A stretch of 64,000 nucleotides of DNA, from the NCBI GenBank assembly GCA_018398585.1, contig JAGTTD010000005.1:34598750-34662749 (forward strand). The letters are read 5' to 3'. Shown here piece after piece: positions 21,466 through 33,660 of this stretch. The DNA is from Simmondsia chinensis (Eukaryota; Streptophyta; Magnoliopsida; Caryophyllales; Simmondsiaceae). Position numbers and translations under genes: made by a program. The notes beneath the pieces were generated by a model, which ran no database searches, had not been told where the DNA came from, and worked only from the letters and a program-made list of their open reading frames with translations. Position 1 is the stretch's first letter. Each line of letters begins with the position of its first letter.

Positions 21466-21719
21466 TGATAAATATAAAAATAGTCCATTCCAGAAGACGG
21501 TAGAGATAACATCAAGACACTACCGCCCCTTCACCCATACCGCCCCTTCACTAATACCGCCTCTTACCAGCACCACCTTTCTTATCCAATAGTGTCCATC
21601 CTCTCAAGCACTGACCAATCTTCCCACCCCCTATAATTATGAGATAAATTATACAGCACAAAGCAAGGAACTTGAGCCTAGTTCCGTCTCTTCGAACCCA
21701 ACAAAAAAACCCTGAAACA
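21466..21719 (+). repeat. 5' LTR of the Tat element
   Basis: 254 bp, TGATAAATAT...CCTGAAACA. It carries a short run of imperfect (TACCGCCCCTTCACCCA) units that has fewer copies than in the 3' LTR, which explains the 35-bp length difference. A TATA-like CCCTATAATTATGAG lies near 21630. Confidence 0.88.
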
Positions 21720-21756
21720 ATTGGCACCGTTTGTGGGAAGGGCATTAAAATTTTTC

Positions 21757-22731
21757 CCCATGTCAAATACTAGTCAATCCACCAACCCTAATAGAGGGAA
21801 TCACCACCTAAATTATGTGATTCAAGATCAATTCGATCAGCTTCAACAACAAATATGCCAACTTTTCGCACAAATGCCTAACAATGATAAAAAGTACATC
21901 CTGGAGCCAAATCGGTTCACTGCTATAAGAGGGATGTCACACCATACCCAAGCTCAGAGTCCTAACGGGACCACCGCATCTACAGCAAGTACTTATCAAA
22001 ATCACGCCAGGAGGAATAACGGAAGAACTCCCACACCAGCTGCAGGGTACTCTGTACCCAAAACTCACTGACCGTTCACATCTTGGATCCTCTCAGCTCC
22101 GGCGGGAAAGGTAAAGATCCCAAATATTGATCTATTTGACGGTACCCAAGATCCATAGGATCATTTAGCTGGGTTTATGGCTCGAATGTATTTACAAGAC
22201 GCGGGAGAGGACGTATGGTATAAATGTTTTCCAGGCACCTTGAAAGGAGTGGTACAGAATTGGTTTGCATCTTTCCTAACCTCATCCGTGGATAGCTTCT
22301 TTGAACTCTCAGAACGGTTTGCATGTCATTTTGTTAGAAACAAAAGGAGAAGAAGAACGACTGCTCATCTTCTCAAGTTACAACAGCATGAATGCAAACC
22401 CCTAAGAAGTTGTGTACGATAATTTACGCATGCCATGATTGATGTTGCAAGCCTATTGGATGAAACGGCTATTACTACCTTTATTAATGGGTTGCAAAAT
22501 TCCAACTTTAAATTCGCACTTGCAAAAGGGTCGTCTTCAATAGTTGATGAACTGTGGCAGAAGGCTAATAAATATATCTCAGATGAGGACGTTATGCAAG
22601 TAACTCCGAGACCTGAAGGGGTCCAAGCAAAGGTGCTCCCAGAACCAAAAGACGATTCTAGGCCAACGCAAGACAATGCCCACCCAGCTAGGAGGCCTGC
22701 ACCTACCTTTAGACCTCAAAATCTGCAATAG
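21757..22731 (+). pseudogene. Tat gag
   Basis: Broken frame beginning MSNTSQSTNPNRGNHHLNYV. It contains a gag core with GFMARMYLQDAGEDVWYKCF, GTLKGVVQNWFASFLTSSVD and FELSERFACHFVRNKRRRRT, matching the Retrotrans_gag block (DPxxHLxxF...LKGxAxxWF) of Tat elements. It then continues with TFINGLQNSNFKFALAK and a Pro/Gln-rich tail. Stops fall at about 22069, 22420 and 22729. It would form the virus-like particle of the retrotransposon. Confidence 0.8.
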
Positions 22732-22746
22732 ATTCCTCGGTCACTT

Positions 22747-23725
22747 TTGGAAGTAAAAACAACAGAACCACCTGCAGGTTCTGATGCTGTACTGCCTCAA
22801 GATGACAAAGCAAAATGGTCCTCCTACCAACGGACTCCTACTCATAACACGGCAGAATGCCGCACCTCGGAATATAGTTTAAAAGAAGCCAAGCGCACAG
22901 GTCAATGGGAAGAATATGCGAACCTGAAAAGAATAAAAACAGGGAAGGCTCAGAATACCGAGGACGGTAGCAAAAATCTTGAAAGTTCGGCACTAAAAGC
23001 AGTCGCTACCGTCACAGGAGAACATCCCCTCCTCCCATACAAGAGGAAAATAGAAGTAGAGAAAGAAGGGTCGAACATTGCACACAAAAAGCTGGGGTGC
23101 AAAAGCTTCACCGAAGAAGATGCCCAAGCTGTAGACGTGTGTCAAGAAGATCCTCTTGTTATTACCGCTGTTATTTGCCAGCATACCGTGCGGAGAATAC
23201 TGATTGATCAAGGTAGCTCCGTAGGTATACTCTAGGATGGTAATGCCAATCACAGCTCTGACCCCAGCACCGTGTCCTGTTGTGGGATTCACGGGGACTC
23301 CCGTCACACCGTGAGGTAAGATAACACTGACTACGGTTTTTCACAGCGATGAAGAACAACATGTGATGAAGATTGAATTCTTGGTTATAAGTGCTCCCTT
23401 CGCCTATAACGTGATTCTAGTAAGACCCTCTTTGAACTGCGTAAAAGCTGAGGTCTCCACCTATCACTTGGCTATGAAATTCGAGGCGGACACCGGGAAT
23501 ATAATGACGGTTCGGGGAGGCCAAGTTTTGATCTCTAAATACTATCATACCTTCCCCCTCTCAGCAATGATGGCCACTGAGTCGGTTGAACTAGGATTAT
23601 CTTCAAACCAACATCCTGTCCCACCACTTCTTGAAAAATATGAATTAGAGCTGGGATGTTACACTCACCTGGGCACATCACTTCCCCAACATCTAAGAGA
23701 AGAGATTGGTAAGCTTTTAAGATAG
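22747..23725 (+). pseudogene. Tat protease region
   Basis: After a charged segment, VRRILIDQGSSVGIL (about 23188-23235) fits the Tat aspartic protease active-site form (LVDxGSSADIL). A stop and small frameshift follow, then the post-protease block FLVISAPFAYNVILVRPSLN (23374-23430) and STYHLAMKFEADTG, which precede reverse transcriptase in this clade. The family form ILGRPTLN has become ILVRPSLN. Confidence 0.8.
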
Positions 23726-24330
23726 TACCGTGATGTTTTTGCATTCGCCACAAAAGAAGTGCCAGGAATACCGCCCAAATAATCACTCATCAACTCAACA
23801 TATGGGCCAACAAAGCACCCATTAAGCAACGGAGGCGTGGCTTTCGTACGGAACGTAATGAAGCTATCATGACCGAGGTGCAAAAGTTAACCCGGGCAGG
23901 ATTCATACAGGAGGTATTATACCTTGAATGGCTTGCTAACATAGTGTTAGTAAAAAAGTCAAACAGAAGCTGGAGAATGTGCGTGGATTTTACAGACCTT
24001 AATGAAGCTTGTCCAAAGGATTCATATGCACTACCCAAGATAGACAGACTAGTGGACTCCACAGTAGGATGTGAGTTATTCAGTTTTATGGATGCATTTT
24101 TAGTATACCATCAGATTCAGATGCAACCACATGATGAAGAAAAAATGGCTTTCATAACGGTGGGATGCACATATTGTTATAAGGTAATGCCTTTTGGACT
24201 TAAGAATGCCGGGGCCACTTATTAACAGTTGGTCAACAAAGTCTTTGCTCTTTAGATTGGGCGCAACATGGAAGTGTATGTGGATGACATGATAGTTAAG
24301 TCAAGAAAAAAAACTTGAGCACCTTTCTAA
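23726..24330 (+). pseudogene. Tat reverse transcriptase
   Basis: After a broken entry piece, an open stretch (23869-24225) has the RT blocks WLANIVLVKKSNRSWRMCVD, YTDLNEACPKD-type FTDLNEACPKDSYALPKID, FMDAFLVYHQIQM and MPFGLKNAGATY. The catalytic YVDD box is intact (24277-24288, in MEVYVDDMIVKS) but lies beyond stops at 24226 and 24256. The family has Y.GY/FSGYNQI where this reads FLVYHQI. Confidence 0.88.
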
Positions 24331-25060
24331 GCTAAGGGAAGCCTTGGAAGCACTTCAAAAATACCGCATGAAGCTGAACCCAGGAAAATGCTCATTTGCA
24401 GTACTCGATGGGAAATTTTTATGTTTTATCGTGAGCTTTCGAGGACTCGAAGTGAACCCCAAGAAAGTACATGCCATCCTTGAAATGGGTTCTCCTCGTT
24501 CCCCTAAGGACATTCAGAAATTGGCCGGTTGTATGGCCTCCCTTAACCGGTTCATCAGCCGTTCTACTGCAAGAGCTTTATTGTTCTTCAAAATATTACA
24601 GAAGAAGAAGTCGTTTTGCTGGAATGAAGAATGTGTGCACGCCTTTGATTAGTTAAAAAAGCACTTAGCACATCTTCCCATCATTACCTCACCTGAAATA
24701 GGCGAAAGTCTAAGTATTTACTTGGCTGTTTTCGAGACCACTACAAATGCAGTGCTGGTAGCTGACTGCCAAGGGTAGCAACTTCTAATATATTTCGTGA
24801 GTCAGACTCTCAAGGATCCCGAAAAAGGTACCCTACAATTGAGAAAACCGTTTTAGCCCTAGTTATCGGCGCGTGGAAATTAAGACCTTATTTCTAATCT
24901 CATACCATAACCGTGCTCACTAACCTCCCATTTAGAAAGTTGCTGTCAAAGTTGGATTGCTCAGGTAGGATGCTGGGATTGGCAGTAGAACTCTCAGAAC
25001 ATGATATAGATTATCAACCTCGGAGAGCTATTAAGCCCCAAGTCTTCGCGGACTTCCTAG
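24331..25060 (+). pseudogene. RT connection and first RNase H
   Basis: KYRMKLNPGKCSFAV and GLEVNPKKVHAILEMGSPRS belong to the RT thumb; LAGCMASLNRFISRS and FFKILQKKKSFCWNEEC follow. RNase H pieces are YLAVFETTTNAVLVAD (about 24718) and VSQTLKDPEKG, then ELSEHDIDYQPRRAIKPQVFADFLVE-type sequence that links to the second RNase H. Several stops are present. Confidence 0.75.
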
Positions 25061-25510
25061 TAGAATGTGATTTCATCTCCGAAACACCTGAGTCAGCCGC
25101 GTTCCATGAAGAAAAGCCCACTTGGAAGGTGTTTGTGGACGGAGTTGCAAAGCAGGAGGTTCGCGGTACAGGGATAGTGCTAGTAAACCCAGAAGGGAAA
25201 TGCGCAGAGTAGGCGATAAGGCTGAATTTTGAGGCCACTAACAACAAAACTGAGTACGAAGCACTATTGCTAGGAATTGATTTTTCCAAGGTCACAGGAG
25301 CTAAATGTGTGGAGATCTTGAGTGATTCCGAATTGGGAGTAAATCAAGTTACCGGGAAATATGGGGCTACAGAACCTCACTTAGCTCAGTACCTTGAGTT
25401 AGTCAAAACAAAGATCTCCGAGTTAGAAGGTTTTAGCATACAAGGAATATCTTGAGAAGACAACCGGCGTGCGGATGAATTAAGCCATCTAGCTAGCACC
25501 AAGCGCATGG
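25061..25510 (+). pseudogene. Second (archaeal-type) RNase H of Tat
   Basis: PTWKVFVDGVAKQEVRGTGI (from 25117) carries the first catalytic Asp in FVDG. ATNNKTEYEALLLGIDFSKV (about 25237-25296) has the NN.TEYEAL box, and ILSDSELGVNQVTGKY the SDS box. RRADELSHLAS near 25467 is the C-terminal Asp region. A duplicated RNase H between RT/RNase H and integrase marks Tat elements. Two stops interrupt it. Confidence 0.82.
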
Positions 25511-25639
25511 TAGAACAACAAAAAGGGCATATACAAGTGCAAGAAGCTAACGTTAAGTATTTGAACAGGCACGCATCCACAAACGTAATGCAGGTGCAGC
25601 GCAAGGGGATGCGTCCAATCTTAGACTTCATTTTTCAAG

Positions 25640-25961
25640 GAAAAGAACCTATAGATAAAAACGAGGCGCGAAGGCTATAAAGGCAACCGGTTCGTTTCGT
25701 AATAATTGACCAACAAATTTACAAGAGGTTGTTTACGCACCCGTTGTTGAAATGTTTGACCTTAGAAGAAGGAAATTATATGTTAAGGGAAATTCACGAA
25801 GGTATTTGTGGGGCTTATATTGGAAGACGAACGTTAACAGGAATGGCGTTAAGGGCGGGATACTTCCGGCCAACCATGAAAAAAGACGCAGACATCCTTG
25901 TGCAAAAATGCGACAAATGCCAAAGGTTTGCACCGCTCATCCATGCCCCGGCAGTACCGTT
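25640..25961 (+). pseudogene. Tat integrase, N-terminal part
   Basis: The HHCC zinc-binding domain is readable: REIHEGICGAYIGRRTLTG (25783 on) supplies the His pair region, and LVQKCDKCQRFAPLIHAP (25890-25944) the CxxC. The frame is then cut exactly at the CCGTT target site by a solo LTR. The rest continues at 29302. Confidence 0.85.
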
Positions 25962-26448
25962 TGATGAGTCTCAAATTTACGCATCTTTTAATTGTTATTT
26001 TAATTATTTTGCACCTATTTAATTATAGTTCTAGACTCATTTAATTAATTTTTATGTTTAACAGGTTTGAAATTATGGTTCCGAAAATTGTCAAATTCTG
26101 GTGCAAATAAGACACATTCAATGTGTAAACAATTAAATCAAGTCAATTGACATTCGGGTCAACAACGTATAAGCTCGGGTCGCTCCGACTTGACCCGCAC
26201 TGCTACAATACTCAACCCAACCCGCAACACCAGAATAGCCCAAGCTCACCACCATCTTCACCGACACACAAGCCCACCATCGTCCCCAACACACAGCACC
26301 AGCCCAACGGTCCTCCAACACATCTCCTTAACTCATGGCCCACATCAGCCCAAACCTGCTTACAGCCCATCACACAAGCCCAGACCACCACGTCCAACAA
26401 TAGGCTGGTCATCTTCGACCTGCAGTTAACAGCCCATTTACGTCATAG

Positions 26449-28330
26449 TGTTACATGTAATAGGGGAATTAGTATAAATAATTGTACTTGACTTGATTTT
26501 TAGTAAGCAATAAACAAATATTAGTTTCTCTCTCTTCTTTCTCTCTCTCTCTCTCAACCCTGACTCCCCCTTCCCCAATTTCAAACCCTAACTTCTATCT
26601 CTCTCTCTCTCTCTCTTTCTCTAATTTCTCACTTCTAAACCCAAATTCTTCCCTAAATCTCAAGATACACCTCAAATTGGTGTATCATTTGGTATCAGAT
26701 TCAGGTTTTGTGCTGCGTTTTTGTGGTTATGGCTGATAATACTCGGAGTTTGTCGGAGTTTCATCGCTTCGAGGTTCGATTTGAAGAATTGGAGGTCCGC
26801 ATCAAGCAACAGCTCGACGACTGGTTCGCTTTGTATGACGACCGCCAGCAATCATTGTCCGACACGGTTGCCGGAGTTCAGGCCAATGTCGCGTCCGTCA
26901 AGATCAGTCAGACCAAAATAATGGACCTTTTACATGAAATGTGCGCAAATCAGACTCGAGCATCGTCCGGTATCTTGCCTCGTCCAGCTGATCCTCAGGT
27001 ACAGCCTCCGGTTGCTCCGGTCACCGCCTCGGTTCCGGCACCACCTCCAATCATACCGGTAACCACCTCGGTTGATGTCTCTGGTATGAATTCCTCCTCT
27101 ACTTCTCCATATCGATTCAATACACGACTGTCTAAGATAGACTTTCCACATTTTTCGGGAGGTGATGGCATTAAGAATTGGATTTGGAAATAGGAACAAT
27201 TTTTTACAATTGATAATACACCGGATACCTACAAATTTAAACTAGCATCGATGCACTTAGAGGATGATGCCTTGGAGTGGCATAGGGCTTTTGTTAAAAC
27301 CCTAACAGTTCTGCTTGAGGAAGTGTTTTGGTCGACTTATTCAAGTTTATTGACGTCTCGATTTGGTGTGGTATATGAGAATCCTATGTCCAAATTGATG
27401 TCCTTACGTCAAACGGAAAGTGTTCTTGAGTATCAGTCTCGTTTTGATCGTCTTGTTCCTCACTTGTGTTTGTCGGAGGAGTACCTCATCTCATGCTTTA
27501 TCACCGGCCTTAAAGACTTGATTCGTTACCCGGCATTAATGTTGCAACCGCAAAATCTACAACAAGCTACGCGGCTATCTAGGTTGCAAGAAGCCAATTT
27601 ACATTCCACTTCACACTTGGACTCCATCAGGCCTACACGTTCATCCTCGTTTCGTGCTCCGCCACACTCTACCTTGAGTTCTTCGGGGTTGGTGTCGCGT
27701 CCACTGGGAAAGTCTAGTCCTGAGTCTGGGTCGCTTCGTCGTGAGGGACGCACTATTTCGGCTGCTGAGTTAGAGGACCGTCGAGAGAAGGGTCTCTGTT
27801 TTTTCTGTAATGAAGCTTTCACCCCTGGGCACATGAAATTCTGTAAGGTTAAGAACCCATATTTACGGATGATTTCGGGCTATGTCAACGACCTCGGGGA
27901 TGATGATCCGGGTGATTTGCTTTTAGACCCTGGTGCTGGACCATTTGCAGTCACTTCTTCGGTACCATGGGCGATGTGCAGTGCTTGATGCTTCCCCAAC
28001 TGCTGCTCTATCGATGGCCTTCTGCGAGTTTGTTCTTCGTTTAGCACCTCTCTTCCTTGGGGGCAAGGAAGTTCTCATGGAGGGGGTATTGTTACATGTA
28101 ATAAGGGAATTAGTATAAATAATTGTACTTGACTTGATTTTTAGTAAGCAATAAACAAATATTAGTTTCTCTCTCTTCCTTCTCTCTCTCTCTCTCTTGA
28201 CCCTGACTCCCCCTTCCCCAATTTCAAACCCTAACTTCTATCTCTCTCTCTCTCTCTCTTTCTCTAATTTCTCACTTCTAAACCCAAATTCTTCCCTAAA
28301 TCTCAAGATACACCTCAAATTGGTGTATCA
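26449..28330 (+). mobile_element. TR-GAG: gag-only Gypsy element, nearly identical LTRs
   Basis: LTRs 26449-26697 and 28090-28330 begin TGTTACATGTAATA and end GGTGTATCA; they differ only in a few bases and CT-repeat length. TSD CATAG (26444-26448, 28331-28335). Primer site TGGTATCAGA (26700-26709); polypurine tract GGAGGGGGTAT just before 28090. The 1.4-kb interior encodes gag only, the definition of TR-GAG non-autonomous elements. Near-identical LTRs make it the youngest layer of the nest. Confidence 0.92.
26728..27988 (+). CDS. Gag protein of TR-GAG, one in-frame stop
   Basis: It starts MADNTRSLSEFHRFEVRFEE, with an N-terminal coiled-coil-like region and a Pro/Val-rich linker. The Retrotrans_gag core is LSKIDFPHFSGGDGIKNWIW (27130-27190), MHLEDDALEWHRAF, and EYQSRFDRLVPHLCLSEEYL. 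A zinc knuckle of the chromovirus style follows: GLCFFCNEAFTPGHMKFCK (about 27790-27846). One TAG at 27191-27193 splits an otherwise open frame of about 410 codons, where relatives have WxxKCEQFF. The end at 27986 follows a DPGAGPF that resembles a decayed protease start. No pol. Other elements would have to supply pol for mobility. Confidence 0.8.
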
Positions 28331-29301
28331 CATAGGCCCAGCTCCGATAGGGCTCGGATAAGACGTAGAAGAGTCGATTTGTGGGGATATAAAGCTCTGT
28401 TTTTGGTTCTGCGCAGGGGGGCTACCTCTTCGTTCTGTTTTGGGGGAAATTCACCAGAGCTCTCTCTTTCTCTCTCGACTATCTCTCTCAATTTTATTCT
28501 TCTTTTTCTTTTTCATTAAATTGGAACAAGAACGAAATTAGCGTGAAGACCGATATCAGTTCGTTCATCTCCTCCTTCACCGGTTCATTCTTGATGGAGA
28601 GCTAACTTGCTCTCTGGAGTTATATAAAGTCTTAGTCTTTTTATTTTTGTATTACTTTTAATTTCAGAATAATTTGTTTGTTACATGAATTACTTGATTG
28701 TGAGAAATACTATGAAGTATTGTGCTTTAATTGTTTATTCAATTAATATGATTATTGAGTTGTAACCTTTAATTGTTGATAATGATATTTACAAATTAAT
28801 TTATTTGTGCTTGTAGCCTTAGGATTAAGAAATCAAGCATTAGTGTCAACCGAATTGTTAATTAAAGCCTATCTTTCCTATGCTTTAGTTATATAGAGTC
28901 AATACCTAATAATTAACAATACATTAGGTAGAGCCTATTTTTCTTATGCTTTAGTTAGATAGGGACAATACGCGACACTAACAACATCACCTTAGTAGGT
29001 TGAAGCTTGTAGCCTAAACCACTACCTGTGTAACAGTCAATAATCCCAATTTAAAAGTTAACACAAAAATTATTGGCTAATGATGGATTCAAAACCACAG
29101 GTTCTAATTTAATATACCTTTTCTATTAGAAGTAGATTATTTTAGTTTAATTGTCATTTTTTAGAATAATTAACACAAAAACCTCTTAATTTTATTCAAA
29201 TCAATTTAGGTTTGACACCCTCTCGCCCTACACTTTAATTTAGATGTGTTTAGTAGATATGGTTAAATATTAAATTTTGATAGATTTAGAAAAACACATC
29301 A

Positions 29302-30185
29302 CCGTTACACCCTATTATTGATCCAATACCCTTTGATCAATGGGCAATGGACATCTTAGGGCCGTTCCCATTAGCTAGCATGCAAAGAAAATTTCTAATA
29401 GTAGCAGTGGACTATTTCAATAAATGGGTGGAGGTTGAAGCGGTAGCCAAAATCATAGATAACGCCACTCACAGTTTTTGTGGAAGAATATTATCACTCA
29501 TTTTGGGATTCCTCAAGCAGTTGTAACTGACAATGGGATGCAATTTTACTCACCACAATTCCGCAAGTGTTGTCAACATATGAAGATTACCCTTGACTTT
29601 ATATCTGTGGCTTATCCTCAAAGAAACGGACACGCAAAAGCGGAAAACAAGCAAATATTTAGTGAGCTCCGACGAAGATTAGAAGATGCCAAAGGAAGGT
29701 GGGCGGAGGAATTACCCAACTTCCTATGGGCCCACCGTACTATTTACCGAGTGGCCACAGGGGAAACTCCGTTCATGTTGACCTATGGGGTTGAAGCAGT
29801 AATCCCAGTGGAAGTAGGAGAGCCTAGCTACCGCGTGCAACATTACCATAACCTCGAGAATGAGAATCAACAAAGGCACTCCCTAGATTTAGTAGATGAG
29901 GTCTGGGAAGGCGCCGTTCTTCGCATAGTAGCTCAAAAGCAACGTATATCCCAATATTACAACCAAAATGTGAATCCGATGAGCGTAGAAATAGGAGACC
30001 TTGTCCTTTGCCAAGTAAGTGTCACTCAGCAAGACATAGGAGCTGGTAAGGTCGCAACAAACTGGGAAGGACACTACCGAGTAGCCAAAAAACTTGGAAA
30101 TAGGAGTTATAAGTTGGATGGAGTTAACGGTACTAAGATACCGCGAGCTTGGAACATAAAGAACCTTAAGAGGTACTACATGTAG
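29302..30185 (+). pseudogene. Tat integrase, catalytic and C-terminal part
   Basis: The frame resumes after the solo LTR with PFDQWAMDILGPFP, then FLIVAVDYFNKWVEVEAV (first Asp), AVVTDNGMQFYSPQF (second Asp, about 29518-29562) and YPQRNGHAKAENKQIFSELR (Glu). One frameshift lies near 29475. From 29478 to 30182 it is open for 235 codons and includes the C-terminal part (GDLVLCQVSVTQQ, NWEGHYRVAKKLGNRSYKL, NIKNLKRYYM). No chromodomain, as expected for Tat. Confidence 0.88.
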
Positions 30186-30583
30186 CAAACCACACCTTAG
30201 GGATGTAAATAAGAATGAAATGCTGAAGTATGCTTGTACGATATTAGGACAAGGCAAGTTTCAAGCAAGTCATGTCGGACAATAGCTTATGTAAATGGCT
30301 AAGTAAACGTTTTGTTGGTAATAAAAGTCATATGTGTTTTGTCACAACATGATCGCGTGACTTTATGAGTTGAACCATGTGCAACAAGCAAAACAAAAGA
30401 GAAAGGAAAACGAACATTAAAAGAAAGAAAGAGAGGAAAAAGTTTGTACGTGTATTCATCGATATAACCTTTACACGGTAAGCTAAACAAAATCGTGCCA
30501 GAAGACCCATAAGAGCATAAAATGCTCATACAAAAAGAAGGGACCTGCGCATCTATAGTCTTCTAACAAAAAATGACAGGTGG

Positions 30584-33500
30584 CTAAGACAAACCACTCC
30601 CAAATGACCCAGATCCTCTAGGCGCTCCTCTTGAACAGATGATATCCTGGTGAAACTGGTCTGCTACTTGTTTGAGGAGTTCGCGGCTGAGGCCAGAAAT
30701 ATGACAAACCAGGTGGCGAGTGAACCCTGAAAGGCCCGAGCTAAAGCCTTGCCAATAAGAAGAACTCATCAGATCACGGAACTCGCTGCTTCTTTTAAAA
30801 TGTGAAATGACCTCCACAGTGTCCTCTGCGGTCCTAGATGCTTCTGTTTGATGATGCTCTACCTCAGTGCTGAGCTCATCAGACTGTGCTTAGCTAGCCA
30901 ACAATTCTTCCTTTAGCCTATGATTCTCCATAAGTAATCTGTGGGCCTCTACCGCCACCCTTTCCTTCTCTTCTCTTATTAACCTTGCCTCTACCGCCTT
31001 CTTCTCCTTCTCTTCCCTTGCCAACCTCGCCCCTGCTACTGTTGCTTCCTTTTCTTCTATCAAACAAAGCATGGTTCTGCTCTCTTCGACTTGCTTTTCT
31101 TTTGTTTTCTCTGCCTCCTCCGCTATAACGTTATTCTCCTCCTTCAACCGGGTTAGTTCCTGCATGGTCGTCTCCCATTCACGAAACCATCCCAAAGCCA
31201 TGGCAGTGGACCAGGAGTTGATCTGTAATCACAACATGGACATATAAATTTGAGATAATAGTAAATTCATGTAACGAATAAGAGCTGTACCTTTAAAGCA
31301 TAAGTAGCAACCATACCCCCAGTAACCATTTGAGGATCTTTTGAAGGGAGAGCGGCCAAGCTAACACGTTGAATAGCATTAAAGCCTTTACGAGGGGAAT
31401 AAGAGCCTGAACCTCTAAATTGGGGAGCTTGGTCGGAAGGAGTCTCACCTACCGTGGACAACCTGCATTGCAAAGGAAGGGGCAGTGGCTCAGAAGAAAG
31501 ACCAAAGGGATATTCGGAGGTTGACAGGTCAATATGGAAAGGGATGGTCTCTACACTAATACCGGGGGCCCCAAGAAGAGTTCACTTCCCAAAGATACCC
31601 AGACAGGCGATAACGCCTCCGTAGGAGATGGGGTTCCGTTTGAAGAAACCACCCGACAAGGGTGGAAGCATTTCCTTTTGTCCCGGTCCCTCAGAAAGAA
31701 GCCTCTACCTCTTCGCTAGGCGGTTGAGATTCTGGTGGCACAGTCTGCACACCCGGTACTATAGCAGGGGCTGGGGCTGGTTCCTCCCCGGATGTTTCAG
31801 ATAAAGGAGTTGGCGCCTCAGGCGTAGCTTCTGATCTCTCCTCAACCAAAGTCTCAGCTACCGTCGCTTCCCCCGACTGGGACATGGCTTGCGGAACAAC
31901 CCCCTCCGGCTGTGGCATGGAAATGCCCATTCTTTGAGCACTATAGGCTGGCGGTATCCTCTCCGTAGCAAGAGAGGCCTAGATAATAGGTACCTTCGGG
32001 GCATTTTTCGGAGAAGGTGATACTGCAGAACTATCACCAGCAGCCCGGGCTTTGCTGGCAACTTTTTAGACCATGTAACCTTTTTTGGAGGCTCCTCCCC
32101 ACTCTCGGTTGCGGCCCTCTTCCCTTTTGTTGTGGTCATCCTACCCCCAGCTCCGCCTCTTTTCTCTTTTTGCCTTGACTCCTCGTGGTAGGCCTCGGTA
32201 AGCCCCGCAATGTCGACCTCAGCCTCTTGTCCCGGGGAAGGAAAGGGAAAATGGCCAAGATAGAGATTAATGAAATAAGTTCAAAGTAAATAAAATTTCC
32301 TTCATCTTTGGAGAAACCACTCACCACTAATTGCCGGGCACACAGGCCCGTCTTATCCAATGCTCTCTCCTGTGGCAGCACCTCCTTGGTGGCTAGATAC
32401 CGTGAGTCCAAATCCCTTTCAAAATACTGAAGCACCTCCTTCTCAAGAGAAGATAGCTCATCTTTCGAAAGGATATTACACTTGTTCAAAGCAGTCCAAT
32501 AAATGGGAATATTAGGAGGCTGTGGAGACTCCACCCAAACAAACTTATTTTGCCAAAAATTAAGGGTTAAGCTCTGCAAACTTGACCACCCCACCCCCCC
32601 CCCCCCCCCCGACTTGCCCTTAAAGGTAACTACGCCCCTGAGTTGTTGAGCCCTAAAAAGATAATCAAAACTACGTGTGGAATGAGTTAGCCCCGCCACA
32701 AAACAAGTAAGCAAATAAACATAAATGTTACGAAAACCGTTGGGACTAATCTGACTAGGGCATAGAGAATATTGCCTGAAGACCCACTCAAGAATGGCCG
32801 GTAAAGGAAATCATAAACCCGCTTCTAAAGAATCTATGGTAATAAAAAATAATCCGGGAGAGCGAGGTTGTGTGGGTCGGATGATGAGTCGCACAGTCAT
32901 CTCTTCTTCAGCTGGAGCTTCTCTGCTACTGTTTGGTCCAGGGTGTCTTCTCGCACCTCTTTTACCTGGACTTTGCTTCCTTGGCATGAGCTGGTTCAGT
33001 GGGCCACTACCAGGCTCTGCGGTCGCGGAGTTGATCGGATCCTTGCCCGCCTTTGTCTTTCTGCGAAAGTTTACATCCTCTGGTACGAGCGTAACCTGAA
33101 GATTCAGCGCTCCCAGTCCAGGCCTTCTGTAGTTGTCATTGAGGAGATCACAGGATTGGTTTGCAGCCATCTCATTGCAGCTTCCATGCTTCGTTGTGCT
33201 CATCGCCACTCACAGCTCTTGCAGGAGTGGGGGATTGAGCACTAGCTTTGCTTTTGTGTTTTTTGCTTTGTTCTTCTTTGTTTGGCTGTGTTGGCCGTTG
33301 ATTTCGATGTTTGGTTTCTGTCTTTGGATTGATTCTTTGATGTAGGCCTTGGGCCTTGGTTTGGGGTATGCCCCTTATAGACTTGTACATATATTCTTTC
33401 ATTTTACACTGATTTACCAAAAAAGGGTACAATATATCGTCATTCTCCCCCGGGCCCATGATTTCATAATCATTTGGAAAATAATACTTCTCACGAAATC

Positions 33501-33660
33501 TTTTTACCCCCTTCGTTGTGGCCATCGAGGACACAAGTGACCCCAAAGGAAGAGCAGAAGCCGCCTCAGGAAACTAAGCACGTACAGCTATTTCGTTAGG
33601 GGTCCTTAAAGAGGGAGGAGCCAGCCGAGAAAACGGCTCCACCGCCATTCCCTCTTTAGA
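30584..33660 (-). pseudogene. Antisense ORF of Tat element ('putative gypsy type transposon' type)
   Basis: Antisense to pol, between integrase and the 3' LTR, the position known for antisense ORFs in Tat relatives. Reading leftwards: KRFREKYYFPNDYEIMGPGE (33470); FFITIDSLEAGLRFPLPAIL and LCPSQISPNGFRNIYVYLLT (32850-32710), resembling the conserved block of the PF04195 family; FERDLDSRYLATKEVL; a Pro/Glu/Ala-rich region (31930-31690); a strong coiled coil (31201-30890; EEKEKKAVEARLIREEKERV); and a C-terminal FKRSSEFRDLMSSSYWQGF block ending at 30584. Stops and frameshifts break it, a LINE fragment interrupts it, and a C17 tract (32594-32610) lies in it. Function in the family is unknown to me. 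Confidence 0.7.
32858..33426 (+). mobile_element. 5'-truncated L1 fragment (zf-RVT end of ORF2) in the antisense ORF
   Basis: Open from 32868 to 33243: MCGSDDESHSHLFFSWSFSA, WHELVQWATTRLCGRGVDRI, ILWYERNLKIQRSQSRPSVV. This is the zf-RVT zinc-binding C-terminus of L1 ORF2 (family C.LC...ES..HLFF.C). A roughly 170-bp 3'UTR ends in TTTACCAAAAAA at 33425. The antisense ORF resumes in frame on both sides if about one GGG is shared, so the TSD is very short or eroded. Confidence 0.75.

Larger units (their letters stand above)
25962..29301 (+). mobile_element. Solo LTR (Tat-like) inserted in integrase, itself invaded
   Basis: Ends are TGATGAGTCTC and AAACACATCA, with TSD CCGTT (25957-25961 and 29302-29306). 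Without the nested TR-GAG it is about 1.45 kb. GGGGATATAAAGC (about 28401) looks like a TATA box. Towards the 3' end it has a duplicated block (AGCCTATCTTTCCTATGCTTTAG and AGCCTATTTTTCTTATGC), a layout like the LTR at 7430-8575. No internal domain is present. Confidence 0.85.
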
